NCBI GenBank assembly: GCA_047967505.1
Contig: CM106539.1
Origin: Dipteris shenzhenensis
Taxonomy: Eukaryota > Polypodiophyta > Polypodiopsida > Gleicheniales
Direction: 5' to 3' (one strand)
DNA length: 64,000 nt
Position 1 is the first letter of the stretch. Each line of letters opens with the position of its first letter. The notes beneath the pieces are model-generated. The model was given only the letters and a program-made list of their open reading frames with translations. It made no database searches and was not told where the DNA came from. Both the position numbers and the translations under genes were made by a program. Shown here piece after piece: positions 23,888 to 35,869 of the stretch.

Positions 23888-24184
23888 TGTAAAGAATAAG
23901 GGAGAGAGATAGGAGACTCAAGTTCACCTTTCTTCACAACACACAAGAGAGAGAGGACACAAGGTTGGAGGGTGAAGCCTTTCTTCACTTTTGCACACAA
24001 CAACAATACAATAGAAGAGGGAAATACCCTATATGTCAAAACCTAGAATACGTGGTTCATATGTGAACCCAAACCAAAACATACGTGGTAGTCTAACTAC
24101 ACCACAAGTACAACTAACATAGGCGGTGACATAAATGATAGTCATCCAGGAGATATGTCGGGGATAGAGCTTGATATCTCAACA
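23888..24184 (-). mobile_element. Solo LTR of the copia family seen at 43.5 kb
   Basis: On the minus strand it starts TGTTGAGATATCAAGCTC and ends in CTTTACA, nearly identical to the LTRs at 43,472 and 48,634. It retains the 16-base AAAAGTGAAGAAAGGC block that the 5' LTR at 43,472 lacks. A perfect 5-bp target duplication TTTCA flanks it at 23,883-23,887 and 24,185-24,189. No internal element sequence remains. Confidence 0.9.
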
Positions 24185-24189
24185 TTTCA

Positions 24190-25400
24190 TCCTTTAAGAA
24201 AAAGTGAAAAATAGTGTGGCACGCTATGACCTATCAGGGCATCACCACCTTTTTGTATGAAAGGTAGAATAAAGCCCTTCCAATCATACATCCTTTCAAC
24301 CAGAGCATATTGTACCTTCCTTGCGGCCACCAACTTGCCTCCCACATTTTCTTATCAAGCCATCCATCGTCTCCATGTCCTTGTGTTTTAGTTCTCTTAA
24401 AACTGTGCTAAATACCTGATTGATATCCTCATATGTGATCCCAACCAACAAATCCCAAATTCAATTTCATTGAAGATTCTATGAGTGATTAGCATTGAGA
24501 AAAATACAAAGAGGAGTACATTCTTATTCTCTCATCCACAATTGTCTGCCTATACTCTCAAAGTTGCTAGTAGGTGACCTTTTTCTACATGTACATTGTG
24601 AATTGCCTTCATAATAGATGTTACAACTTGATTGCTATCATGTAGATGCAAGGAATAAATTCATATGTCTACAAAAAACTTAAATCCACGCACTAATACT
24701 CCACATAGATGTGTCTTTAAAAAGTATTTTCCTTGTAGCTTAGGTGGAGTGTTAATGAATCGAGGTAATGTTGTTGTATTTTGATCCATACCATCTACAA
24801 TAACACACATGTACTCATTTGGATGAGAAATAGCTTGCTCCTTCCAAAATGCATATTTTATTCTAGAATGTCGAACAAGTCCATGATGAAATTCTCTCTT
24901 TTTTTTATATGCTTCTTTTTGTTCTAGAGATGTTGCACTCTCAAGTGCTCGCTTTAGATCATTATAGTCATTGCACTTTGACATTTTTTGCCTCTTTGGG
25001 ACTTTGACATGTCCAAATTTTTTTTTCCAAAGAGTATACAAATTATGAAAAGATGCCAAAACATGACCTCTTTGCCTTTGTGTTTCTCCAATAGAGTTAA
25101 ATACTTCTTCTTTTTTCAAACCTATCAGAAGATGCATTTTAAATAGATGGGGTTGCGGTAAAGCATTTTCATTAATGTAGTCTTTCAAAATTGATGTTGC
25201 AATAACCGTTGAGGCTCTTGTTTTAAGCCTTCCTACGTTTCCATGAATGTTAAATTTTACTCCATACTTTGCTTTATTAGCTAAATTCCAATATGTGCCA
25301 TCTGATAATCCTATAATAATGCGATATGCATTATTGCAAATACTTTTTCCATTTATAAGAGGCCTTATCTGTTGTCCTGAACTTCACCTTCTCCTGCCAT
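24190..25400 (-). pseudogene. Degraded gene with DGMDQ motif, function unknown
   Basis: The main minus-strand frame, about 25,395 to 24,661, runs without a stop through ICNNAYRIIIGLSDGTYW, GNVGRLKTRASTVIATSIL, RHSRIKYAFWKEQAISHP and VIVDGMDQNTTTLPRF. A further in-register piece at about 24,350-24,190 gives QYALVERMYDWKGFILPFI and HSVPHYFSLFLK, separated by intron-like or decayed DNA. I associate the IVDGMDQ..T.LP motif and a late MYDWK..PF block with large gene families that proliferate in eukaryotic genomes like transposon passengers. I cannot name a biochemical function. The 3' end was cut into by the solo LTR at 23,888-24,184. No complete reading frame remains. Confidence 0.5.
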
Positions 25401-25424
25401 TTACAAGAAGGCAAGACAGTCTCA

Positions 25425-26104
25425 TGAGTTACCTACCAATGCACCATACAAGAAAGCAAGACAGTCCCTGAAGGTAGTATACATTATGTTTATCTCATTA
25501 AAAGGCACATGTCGAGCCTTTCCAATATTTAAAAATTGCATACTCCATCTCAAATCCTTACCTACCTCATAGGGACCATACAATGAGATTGATTTATCAT
25601 CCATACCATCATCAATATCTTTTTGAATTCTCATCTGTGCAAATGTCCAGTGTTCCACTTGTTCGAATCCCAAGACTTAACCTTCTACTATGTTCTTATT
25701 TGCAAATGATATCATTTGTAAAATATCTCCCACTCTAAAATCCAAAGATATGCACTTTGTATTCCTGATGACATGTGTTGGATAAGTCTCATCTTTGTCC
25801 CATGCAATAAATGCTTTGTTGGAAGTATTATAGGTCATAACATCTCCAAGGATTTCCATATCCCACACTTATGCTTTAGCTCAACATGTGCACAAAGAAT
25901 CTTTGATACAATAACTTCCACCTTATCTGCATCAAGTCTTCTAAAGTGACAAATAGAATTTGGATCACTTTCATGGATTGTAGCAAATGCAACTACTTCT
26001 CTTTTGCAACATAGAATCATCTCCATCCCTGGAATAAAATTTGTAGCCATCTCATTTATAAGCTTCCTTTGCAAGCAAGCTGTAACAACCATTACAAAGA
26101 ACAT
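25425..26104 (-). pseudogene. Degraded reading frame, possibly transposon-associated
   Basis: Three minus-strand pieces read as one protein once a frameshift near 25,860 and a TAA near 25,678 are allowed for. The pieces include GMEMILCCKREVVAFATIH, CISLDFRVGDILQMISFAN and GFEQVEHWTFAQMRIQKDI. The first part faintly resembles the domain found in TNP1/En/Spm-type plant transposon proteins: hydrophobic strands around an AFATI core, followed by a GDVMTYN..AFIAWD block. That is a guess from pattern only. It lies directly upstream of, and on the same strand as, the DGMDQ-motif gene, so the two may be one transcription unit. Confidence 0.35.
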
Positions 26105-26236
26105 TAATCTATTTTCAATAATCTACTTTATTAATTATTTAGAAATCTAGATCTTGTTTAGAAAATATTGGAGGTCTTATTTAGAAATTTGGGTTTTCAA
26201 TAAAGGATTTAGGATTTAGTAATTATCCTTGCTCTT

Positions 26237-26395
26237 TAAACCCTAAACCCAAATCTTGGCTCTCTAAACCCTAAACCCTAATCCTAAACCCCAACTCCTA
26301 AATCCTAATCCCTAATCCCTAAACCCTAAACCCTAAATTCTAAACCATAACCCCTAATCCCTAAACCCTAAACCCTAATTTTGGCCCTCGAAACC
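26237..26395 (+). repeat. Interstitial telomere-like repeat
   Basis: Degenerate copies of CCCTAAA and CCCTAAT, the plant telomere heptamer and a variant, fill about 160 bases. Perfect doublets such as AAACCCTAAACCCTAA are included. The array abuts a GA-rich tract. Confidence 0.75.
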
Positions 26396-26402
26396 CTAAC
26401 AA

Positions 26403-26463
26403 GAGAGGCGAGACAAAGGGGGATAAAGAGAGAGAGAGAGAGGCAAGGGAGAGGAGAGAGAGA

Positions 26464-26499
<36 letters not shown>

Positions 26500-26593
26500 T
26501 GCAAGAGGAGGGGAGGTGTTGAGGGAGAGGGAGGAGAAATTTGTGCTACCGCGAAAGTGCACAAGAGGGAGAGAGGAAGAGAAGCAGAGAGAA

Positions 26594-26646
<53 letters not shown>

Positions 26647-26791
26647 GGAGCAAGAGAGAGGTAGAGAGAGAGAGAGGAAATGGAGAGGAGAAGAGAGGGG
26701 GGAGAGGTAGGGAGAGATTGCCATTGCCGCGATAGCAAGAGAGAGAGAGAGAGTAAAGGAGAGGGGAGAGAGGTAGGGAGAGAGTGCCACT

Positions 26792-26836
<45 letters not shown>

Positions 26837-26882
26837 CCTGAGAGAGAGAGAGAGAAGAGAGAAAGAGAGGGAGAGGGGAGAC

Positions 26883-26916
<34 letters not shown>

Positions 26917-27000
26917 GAGATGAAAATCTAGGGAGGGAGGGAGTGAGAGAGAGTACGAGAGAGGGGGAGAGAGTGAGAATGAAAGATAGAAAGAGGAATA
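26403..27000. repeat. GA-rich polypurine tract
   Basis: The plus strand is almost entirely G and A with many pure (GA)n runs. The longest are at about 26,604-26,641 and 26,797-26,834. Arg/Glu-rich frames on plus and Ser/Leu-rich frames on minus are artefacts of this composition. Confidence 0.85.
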
Positions 27001-27224
27001 GAGAGATAGAAAATCTTTTAAAAGAGGAGGAGAAAGGAGTGTGCGACGATCAAGGAAGGATTTTGAAGGAGAAAGGTTTTGATGGAGGGATGTAGGAGCT
27101 ACAATCAATGAGGGATATTAGAGGAGAGATATAGAAGGAGATTAGAGACAATGATGGATATAGGAGTAGAGGCAACAATCAAGGAAGGAGATTAGAGGCC
27201 ACTAAAGAGAAGATAAGAATGACT

Positions 27225-27400
27225 AAATGTAAACGTGTGGAAACTTGAAAACAAAACTAGGTACCTTGATGTGTGATTTAGTCGAAACTTAAACAAACAA
27301 AACTATGAACCTTGGTGTGTGAAAAGACAAACGTGTGGAAACTTGAAAACAAAACTATGTACCTTGGCGTGTGAAAAGACAAACTTGTGGAAACTTGAAT
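27225..27400 (+). repeat. Tandem repeat, about 57-base unit, three copies
   Basis: Each unit contains GGAAACTTGAAAACAAAACTA, then ACCTT, then GTGTGA. The middle unit carries a small change (GAAACTTAAACAAACAAAAC). Confidence 0.7.
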
Positions 27401-28362
27401 TTCAAATTTCCCTCCTTTTTGAAATTTAAAATGAGCTTTCCTTACATTTTCAATTTACTAGTTTAATTTCTCAATTGAAACTTATGGAATATAGTTTTAA
27501 AAAAATGTAATTTGTGTTGGAGTATAGAAAGTATAATTTCAAATTCTCACCTTTTTGAAAGTTTTAAATTAGTTTTTCTTACATTTTCAATGGGTGTGTG
27601 CATGATTATGTGGACTTAATAACTGTGTCCTAGACATCACTAGCAAAGTGGTAGCCACCGTATTGCTACTTGGTATAGGGAAAGCCATGCAATTGGAAAA
27701 GGGAATCTACTATGTATAGCAATGACATGGGAAGCTGCCACCAAGTTTGAATTCTCTTGCCCCATGGTTTGAATTTCGCTCAGTTTACAGCTCAGATCTC
27801 TCTCTCTCACACACAAGCTCTCTCTTAGATGTGATTATCTCTCAAATCTATCTGTTTTCTCTCCACATCCATGTCACACTATTCCCTCTTCACACATTGT
27901 TCCATCTCCAAGACCTCTCCACTATGAATCGGTGTGCATAGCAACATCATTACTCTCGAGACATCATCAAAATGAGAGTCTTGCACCTTTCTATTCAGCT
28001 TACCGTTATTTCCTTGTGTGGTGAGACTCCACGCCAGAGACCTCTCAGTTTTTATATGTTTTCAAACCTCTCACTTTCTATGTAGCTTACCACTATTTCC
28101 TTGTGTAGTGAAACTCCATGCTAGAGACTTGAGCTTCGAAGGCATTTTGCAGGCATGCAAAAAATATGGTAAGAGAGTGTTCAGTGCATCGACAAAGTGA
28201 CGATATTTTCTTGGAATCGTTGTTTGTATGTGGCTCTTTCTAACGTAGTAGTGTGCTTATGATTAGGCACAACTAAAAGCACCTAAAAGCTTCTAGGTGA
28301 ACGCACAAACATGCAAAAATTAAGGAAATGGTGGCTCAATAGACTGTGAAAATTATGAGAGT
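27401..28362. other. No gene; one short direct duplication
   Basis: A roughly 55-base unit with TTATTTCCTTGTGTGGTGA and ACTCCACGCCAGAGAC at about 27,998 is repeated with changes at about 28,082. No coding motif was found. Confidence 0.4.
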
Positions 28363-28970
28363 GTGATGAGTCCATCAACAAGATTACAGAGAACCTCGAG
28401 CTGGATGTGGCTTGGCTTGTTGTGCTCATTTGAAGATATTAGACCATGTGACAAAAAAATTGATACACTTCAGGCTACTTCTACTATTTTGGTTTTTTGG
28501 TTCTCTTGGAAGACTACCTTGTATGACCTGTGTACTGAATGTTATGACCATTCAAGAATTATAAATACAAATACCATCATTTCTCTACAAAAGAAAAAAG
28601 GACTGCTCAGAAACTATTGCAACTATACAATTGTGGGGAGCTTGTTTCCGCTTTGGCTGTTTTCATTTTGCAAAAATGCATGCCAAGATGAACCTATGCA
28701 CTGGATGTCATTCCGGTGGCTCACTAGAATGTGGGACATGCAAACAGGCTCTTATCAACTTGAAAATGTGAATATCAACTTTACATGAAGCTGCAAGCAA
28801 ACTCTATGGACTTGAATGTTGCAAAGCATTGAAAGATTTCTCTTGATGTTGTGAGGTACTTCAAGCAATGTACACAAGGGACTCTACATGAGGAGGCAAA
28901 GGTTGAAATTGCTAGGAGTGTTATTGAGCACCCAGTATTTTGAGAGTTGCAAGGTTCATGTTCACAGGCA
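28363..28970 (+). pseudogene. Degenerate Cys-rich reading frame, unknown
   Basis: Two plus-strand frames alternate and neither is intact. One gives TTLYDLCTECYDHSRI. The other gives NLCTGCHSGGSLECGTCKQ followed by HEAASKLYGLECCKALKDF and, after another shift, TLHEEAKVEIARSVIEHPVF. Paired CxxC motifs suggest a zinc-binding module. The continuity of amino-acid sense across frame changes suggests a former gene, but I cannot identify it. Confidence 0.35.
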
Positions 28971-29780
28971 GTTGCAGATCATGAAAAAGGTTGATTGTGA
29001 TAAGCGGCCTTTAGAACACCCTCAAGTACATGAAAAGTCCCAAAAGCACTAAGAGTTATTTCTGAAGAGGGCGAGCATGATGATGGTCATGAATACCAAA
29101 GCCCCAAGACAGGAAACCAAATATTGCGATGGTTGTGTCAAGACTTCTAGGTGTGCATCGTAGGAACTTCTATGCTGTTAGATCTCGAATGTGTTAGAAG
29201 ATGATACCACTACATTTGTGTGAACGACAATGACACATAAAGGGAGGTGAAGGAGTTAGTGCTATCATTCTAGAGCAATAATATACGTGTCTCACCCAAT
29301 AAGAAGGATGTCTATCAAAAGCGTACAAGGAGAAAGACTTGCAAGAAACACCTAGTGCATTTTCTTGAGCAGCCTTAAGTTGGTGATATTCCTTTAGGTT
29401 GTATCCCTTGAAGAATCATAAGCTCATCCCTTACTTCTCTATGGTATGTTGTTAATAAGTTGATGCTGGCTTTTAGGTTCTATTTTTGTTAGCTACCCTT
29501 GGCTACATGGTAGCTACCATTATGACTTACTATGAATAAGTACCTATCATTAGGTGGGGATGAGCATTTTTCGAGCAAAATCTTCCGAGTGTCCGAGCGA
29601 AGGAAAAAAAAACCTTTGAACTATACAAAAATATGGCAAAAATGGATCAGAAGAAGATATAGTTCCACTTAGAAATATGCAAAGTATTATAGCAATGCCT
29701 ATTGTATACAAAAATCTTTACGTGAATCTTTGGGAATGGTGAGAACATAATGGGATGGCTTTTGAAGAAACCCACATGTA
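28971..29780. other. No gene recognised
   Basis: Scraps of possible coding sense continue from the left but are broken by many stops. No repeat boundary was seen. Confidence 0.35.
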
Positions 29781-29952
29781 GAGTAGACTTCTCTATGAAA
29801 ATGAGAAAAAAGATTTGATTGATAGAGGTGATGACAAACTTGAAGATAGTAAGGGACAGGTATCAAGACTACACATGCATACTTTTCCATAGTAATGAAG
29901 TTTTTGATCAGATACCAAAAGTATGTCTTGCATGTGAGAAGGGAGATGTCAC
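29781..29952 (+). pseudogene. Left part of a gene split by a copia insertion
   Basis: The plus-strand frame ends ..IPKVCLACEKGDVT at the copia insertion point. Removing the element and one copy of its GTCAC duplication continues the frame directly into YEALSFIKDKAKKNKKK at 35,875. The frame before the junction also carries an alternative reading (DLIDRGDDKLEDSKGQVSR), which implies an older frameshift. The gene is unidentified; its right part may belong to the Ulp1-like locus downstream. Confidence 0.5.
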
Positions 29953-30133
29953 TGAGAGTGCTCTCAACGGAAGCAAGAATGGAAGAAGGAGAGAGAGCGA
30001 GAGAGAGAGACAGAGAGCCACACAAGTTTTGGTGGGTGCAGAACCACCCTAATCTTCTTTTTCATTCGTTTATATATGTGTTTGAGTATTGTACATAACT
30101 GGGGTTAAGGCACAGTGACCTTTAACCCCCACA
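29953..30133 (-). repeat. 3' LTR
   Basis: On the minus strand it starts TGTGGGGGTTAAAGG and ends GAGAGCACTCTCA. It is 181 bases long and near-identical to 35,689-35,869. The purine-rich AAGTGGGAGGT lies just upstream on the minus strand, in the polypurine-tract position. Confidence 0.95.
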
Positions 30134-30186
30134 ACCTCCCACTTAAAGGACAATGTGCCTTTAAGGGAGAACAACCAGTGAGCATA

Positions 30187-33100
30187 CTATCCAATGCCCA
30201 TCAATACACGACAATACTCAAACCGCTGACTAGGTAGACTCTTCGTCAGCATATCTGCAGGGTTATCATTTGTATGAACCTTGACAAGCTCTATGCGCTT
30301 GTCCTCAAGTACCTCCCTGATGAAATGGTACCTGACCTCAATGTGTTTGGTCTTTGCATGAAAGACTGGATTCCGTGCTAGCTGAATAGCACTCATGGAA
30401 TCACTATGCAATGTCGGTACACCTGTATGAATCCCCAAATCTCCCACTAGCCAAGCCATATAGCCTCCTTGCAACCCTCTGTGGCTGCAACATACTCAGC
30501 CTCTGTGGTAGACAAAGCCACGCACTTCTGTGCACGAGACATCCACGACACTGCACCACCTGCAAAGGTGAACACATAACCAGAAGTGGATCTCCTACTA
30601 TCCACATGCCCTGCATAGTCTGAATCTGTGTACCCAAGTACACGCATGTCTCCTTTACCAAAGCAAATGCACATCTCCTTGGTACCCTTCATGTACCTCA
30701 TGATGCACTTAACTGCCTCCCAATGCCTCTTTCCTGGATTAGCCATATACCGGCTAACAACTCCCACTGCAAATGCAATGTCTGGTCTAGCAGCTATCAT
30801 AGCATACATAAGACTCCCAACTGCTGATGCATAAGGAACCTTGGCCATCATGGCCCTCTCCTCATCTGATTTGGGACTATCTGTATGACTCAGTTTCACA
30901 TATGGAGGCAATGGAGTACTCACTGCCTTCCCCCCCTCCATATTGAAATGCTGTAATACTTTTGTAACATACTCTTTTTGTGAAAGCCAAAGGAGTTTCC
31001 TACTCCGATCATGCGTGATGCGCATACCAAGAATATGACCTGCAAATCCCAAATCCTTCATATTAAAGGCCTCATGCAACTTGGCCTTTAATGCATCTAG
31101 CTCATAAGTATTCTTGCTAGCCAATAGCATATCATCCACATATAGTGCCAGGATTATCAGGCTACTATCCTTAGCCCTTTTAGTGTAGAGGTAGTGATCA
31201 ATTTCACTCCTTCTAAAACCCTGGGACCGAATGAAAGCATCAAACTTCTGATACCATTCTCTAGGTGCTTGCTTAAGACCATAGAGACTCTTTTTCAGCT
31301 TGCAAACTAAATGCTCTTTGCCCTTTTCTTCAAAGCCTTTCGGCTGCACCATGTAGATGTCCTCATGCAAATCCCCATGCAAGAAAGCTGTCTTGACATC
31401 CATTTGCATAAGCTCCATATCCTCTACTGCCACTAGTCCAAGCATGCACCTAAGTGTGGTCATCTTCACAACCGGAGAGAATATCTCATCAAAGTCCACA
31501 CCCTTCTCTTGCTTGAACCCTTTAGCAACCAAACGGGCCTTGTACCTAGGCACATCATCACCTGTGACCTTCATTTTGTAGACCCATTTACATGGCAATG
31601 CTTTCTTTCCATGTGGCAAAGAAACCAAGTCCCAAGTCTTATTCTTCATAAGTGAACTCATCTCTGATTGCATAGCATACTCCCACTTGCGTTGATCCTC
31701 ACGCATCATAGCCTCTCTGTAGCAAGAAGGCTTCCCGCAATCAGTAAGCATCACATAGTCTACCCCTGGAACAAACCTATCAGGTGGTCTAGACACTCTA
31801 GATGATCTTCTCAATGGCATTTCAGCTTGCTATCCCACCTGCATATCAGCCACATTTGGCTCATCATTTCCACCAATAGATGATCCATCATCTACCCTTG
31901 ATTGTATACCTGTGGGAGTACTTGGTGGCACCATTTCTTGCACATTTGGTGCATGGACAGCTTGTTGTCTATCAACATATGGAGGTGGATTCACATCTTG
32001 GAAAGTGATTCTCCTCATTTCCACATCCCTCATGGGTGCCTTATGCATCTTCTTCTCATTGAAGACCACATCATGGCTGCGTATGATCTTCTTTGCTTCT
32101 GGATCCCAGAGACGATAGCCCATCTCTCCACTTTCACCATAACCCAGAAAGATGCATTTCCTAGACTTAGGATCTAGCTTCTTTCAAAGCTCTTTTGGCA
32201 CATGTGCATATGCCTCACACCCAAATATACGCAAATGAGAGTAAGAGGGCTTCTTTCCACTCCATGCCTCTTCAGGAATACCACCATCCAAACTCTTACT
32301 AGGTGATCTATTGATCACATGCACTGCAGTCTTCATTGCCTCAGCCCAAAAACCACCAGAAAGACCTGCATTGGAAAGCATGCATTGCAACCTTTCTTGA
32401 ATGGTACGGTTCATCTTTTTTGCAACTGGATTTTGCTCTGGAGTACGAGGGGATGTAAGCTCCCTCTTAATCCCACGAGTATCACAGAAATGCTGAAAGT
32501 CATGAGAGAGATACTCTCCACCATTGCCAGTCCGTAGGCATTTAAGCGTTCTACCTGACTGATTCTCAACCAAGGCCAGCCATTTCTGAAATACCTGGAA
32601 CACATCACTCTTCCGAGCTATAGCATAAGCCCACACTTTCCTAGTTGCATCATCAATGAATGTCACATAGTATTCAGCCCCGCCTAATGACCGTGTAGGC
32701 ATGGGACCACATACGTCTGAATGCACCAAATCAAGCATTTCAAACTCTTTCTTTCCCCTTCTTTTATGGGCTGATTTAGTCTGCTTCCCATAGAGACAGT
32801 GCTCACAAAATTCAAAATCAGAGAAACTCAAATGCGGTACATAACCCAAACGACATAAGAGTTTCATTCCATTCTGGCTCATGTGCCCCAACTTGCAATG
32901 CCACAAAGAAGTGCTTGGCTGCTCGGTTATTGCAACAACATGATCAAATACCCCTGATACATGTAAGGGATACAAAGTCCCACGCTTGGCACCCCTAGCC
33001 AAAAGCATAGAACCCTTCTGAATTTTCCAACTCTGAAAGCCAAAAGTGGTGTGAAAACCAGCATCATCTAGCTGACCCACTGAAATAAGACTCTTGGTCA

Positions 33101-34271
33101 GCTTAGGCACATGTCTCACATGTTTCAAAACAAATGCAAACCCATTTGCAAAAGAAAACTTTATGTCACCTGCTCCCACTATGTCACATGCATAGTCATT
33201 TCCAAGATGCACACAACGTGTCTTTCCACTATCATAAGTGGAGACCCATTCCCTATGGGGAGTAACATGGAATGAAGCACCAGAATCCAAAATCCAATCC
33301 TGGGAATATGCATCATCTGAAGTGGTAAGCAACTCTGCAGATATACTAGACATGAAGAGAACATCATTGTCACTATCACGTGTGACTGCATTGATTTCCT
33401 CGATCTTCACTTTTCCTTTGTCCTCCCTTGGACTCTCTTCCTTTTGATTTGCACCCCAATTTGCATTCTTTTTCTTATCCTTTTGCTCTCTTTTCAGCTT
33501 GTAGCAATCCTTTTTCATATGGCCCTTCTTGCCACAATGGTAACACTCAATGTTCCGTGCCCTGGATTTGCTACGAGACTTCCCTCTTTCTTGGGACTTC
33601 CCCCTGAACTGTGATCTGCCCCTTTGCACATTTAAGGCTGCATCCTGCTTGTTGCCATCCATAGACTTCCGTCTAATCTCCTCGGCCAACAAGCTACCCA
33701 CAACATCATCAAATTTCAGTACTCCACCAGGTGCAGAGTTACTGACAACTGTACGGAAGGTATCCCATGAGGATGGCAATGAACATAAGAGAAATATTGC
33801 CTTAGTCTCCGCATCAAAATTCATTTTCTGAGCCTGAAGCTGGCTGAAAATCATATTGAATTCATTCAAGTGAGAAGCAATGGAGACCCCTTCCTTCATC
33901 TACAGCTCAAACAACCTCTTCATGAGGTAAACTTTATTAGAGGCAGTTTCCTTCTCATAAGTGGCACACAGTTTCTTCCACAAATCTTCAGTAGTCTGCT
34001 CATTTACTACTGTGAAATAAACTGACTCTGCAAGATGAAGTCTAATAGTAGACTTTGCTAATGCATCCAACTCATTCCAATCATCCTCAGACATATCCGC
34101 AGGCTTAGCTTCAATACCTGCCAAGGGTTTAATCTGCTTCTTTTGAATAAGCACATCCCTTATTTGTTCTTTCCACAAAGAAAAGTTTGTCCCATCAAAA
34201 TTTTTAATGCTGAAAAACTCCTTTTCAGGCATGGAAGAGGATGCCATGATGCAAATAAAGCAAAATCCCAA
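30187..34271 (-). pseudogene. Copia gag-pol polyprotein, disabled
   Basis: The likely start is the ATG at 34,247 (MASSSMPEKEF); an earlier in-frame ATG is at 34,271. Gag carries FDGTNFSLWKEQIRDVL and the zinc knuckle CYHCGKKGHMKKDC near 33,530. Protease follows with WILDSGASFHVT near 33,290, then integrase from about 32,950, reverse transcriptase with LALYVDDMLLAS near 31,145, and RNase H with YTDSDYAGHVDSRRSTSGY. Breaks are TAG at 33,900, TGA at 32,184, TAG at 31,830 and a frameshift near 30,450. The first is best explained as a changed Gln codon and the second as a changed Arg codon. Integrase reads LRTGNGGEY and PVAKKMNRT where the family has an Asp and a Glu, so two of its three acidic catalytic residues are lost. 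Confidence 0.9.
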
Positions 34272-35673
34272 ATGCTAGTGCCTGCAAGAGAGAATCACAC
34301 CAAATACCAGGTGCACCCAAATGTGTATGCCACAATAGAGTGAAATATCACCAAAATTCAAAGCTCAAAGCATCAAAAGATGCATCTGACTCATGTGCAT
34401 ATACTATGCATCCATATGAGCAAATCTGGCCCAAAAGAAAATGCCAATAAGTGCCAAATGACTCAAGCATAAACACTGTCCACTGGCATATGCATCAATA
34501 ATGTCTCATCCAAGAGAGCATAGCACTATCAGTGCATCACCTGCAATGTGTCAAAGCTGTCCCTCAGCATAAAATAGCATCCATGTGCAAAGCGTCCATA
34601 AAAAATAGCATCCCACAAAGTAATTTGGGCCTATCAGCGCATCCAACAAGGACCGCAATGCATCCAAATGGCCTATAAATCATCCACTGCAACCCAATGC
34701 ATACCACGAATGAGCGCACACTGCTCAAACTGCAACCAGAGTGATCTGCATAAGGTATGCTCAAGAAATCATAGTCCCACGGTAATGAGCGCTACTGAAA
34801 ATAGAACCTGAGATGCTTCAAAACATGGGCGCCATTGCATAATCGGACTCAGCAAGAAAATCTGCAAATATCTCTCTTCTGCCAGAACTCCAAAATCCTA
34901 ACCGATGAGTGAGAAATGGGAGTCAATACTTATCCACTGCCATGTGGCATAAATCTAAGGTTTCAAAACCTTAGTATGAAAAATGCATAACAGAAAGACG
35001 AAATCGAATACACAGAGATCTATAACTCTGAAAATCCTCCACCGAATCACGCAAGAACTGATAGGTAGGGGTTTTTGGGCGTCTGGAACGCAATGGGACA
35101 GACGGTTTTGGAAACCGTGGCCTCAATCACTGGGTCCAACACACGGACTGAAAAACGTTTTTTTGAAACAGAGCTATCTGTAAGCTCCACCGGAGTGCGA
35201 ATGATGAGCAACATAGAAGTTTTAGGACCTCCTGAGTCCACCGGAACTGACAGATCTGCAAATGGTTGCTCCAAACTTGAGTTCCAACACCCGGGCAAAA
35301 AACGCAGGAATTGACACAGTGAGTCAGAAATCCACTGAAATGATCTCAGATTCAAGAATGAAGGTGTTTCCAAGCTCCTGAAGTAATGTGGACACCAAAA
35401 GCAAGCAATAGTTGCCTCTACAAGTCAATACGGAGTCTCTGTCATCGAACGGAACAGGGAAAAGCTAAAAAAACGACTTTTTCTTTGAAAGCTCTTAACG
35501 GGCTCTCAAAACCACTTCGTAAAGCCAAAGTGACTTTTCCAAATGTTCCTCCAAGGTCTCTGCACACTCGGATGCAAGTAAAGTCATCCACAAAGCTTCC
35601 CACAGAGCTTCTCCTTCCTCCCACAGAGCTGTTGAGCTTCCAAGCATTCATGCATACTCAGCTAGATCACTCG
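34272..35673 (-). other. Untranslated leader of the copia element
   Basis: About 1.4 kb between primer site and gag has no convincing reading frame. Short words such as GCATCCA and TGCATC recur. Long leaders of this kind are usual in plant copia elements. Confidence 0.6.
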
Positions 35674-35686
35674 GGCTCTGATACCA
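35674..35686 (-). other. Primer binding site, tRNA-iMet
   Basis: On the minus strand TGGTATCAGAGCC begins two bases inside the 5' LTR end, a perfect initiator tRNA-Met complement. Confidence 0.9.
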
Positions 35687-35688
35687 GT

Positions 35689-35869
35689 TGAGAGTGCTCT
35701 CAACGGAAGCAAGAATGGAAGAAGGAGAGAGAGCGAGAGAGAGAGACAGAGAGCCACACAAGTTTTGGTGGGTGCAGAACCACCCTAATCTTCTTTTTCA
35801 TTCATTTATATATGTGTTTGAGTATTGTACATAACTGGGGTTAAGGCACAGTGACCTTTAACCCCCACA
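35689..35869 (-). repeat. 5' LTR
   Basis: This is the 181-base partner of 29,953-30,133, followed by the duplicated target GTCAC at 35,870-35,874. Confidence 0.95.

Larger units (their letters stand above)
29953..35869 (-). mobile_element. Complete copia element, young insertion
   Basis: The element is bounded by two 181-bp LTRs that differ at one position I could find (ATTCGTTT against ATTCATTT). It is flanked by the perfect target duplication GTCAC at 29,948-29,952 and 35,870-35,874. On the minus strand the order is 5' LTR, primer site, about 1.4 kb of leader, gag, protease, integrase, reverse transcriptase, RNase H, polypurine stretch and 3' LTR. This is the copia order. The element interrupts a reading frame. 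Its own reading frame has three stops, a frameshift and altered integrase active-site residues. Confidence 0.95.

Noticed and set aside
26361-27108. Ser/Leu-rich 246-residue frame and Arg/Glu-rich frames
   Set aside because: Composition artefacts of the GA tract.
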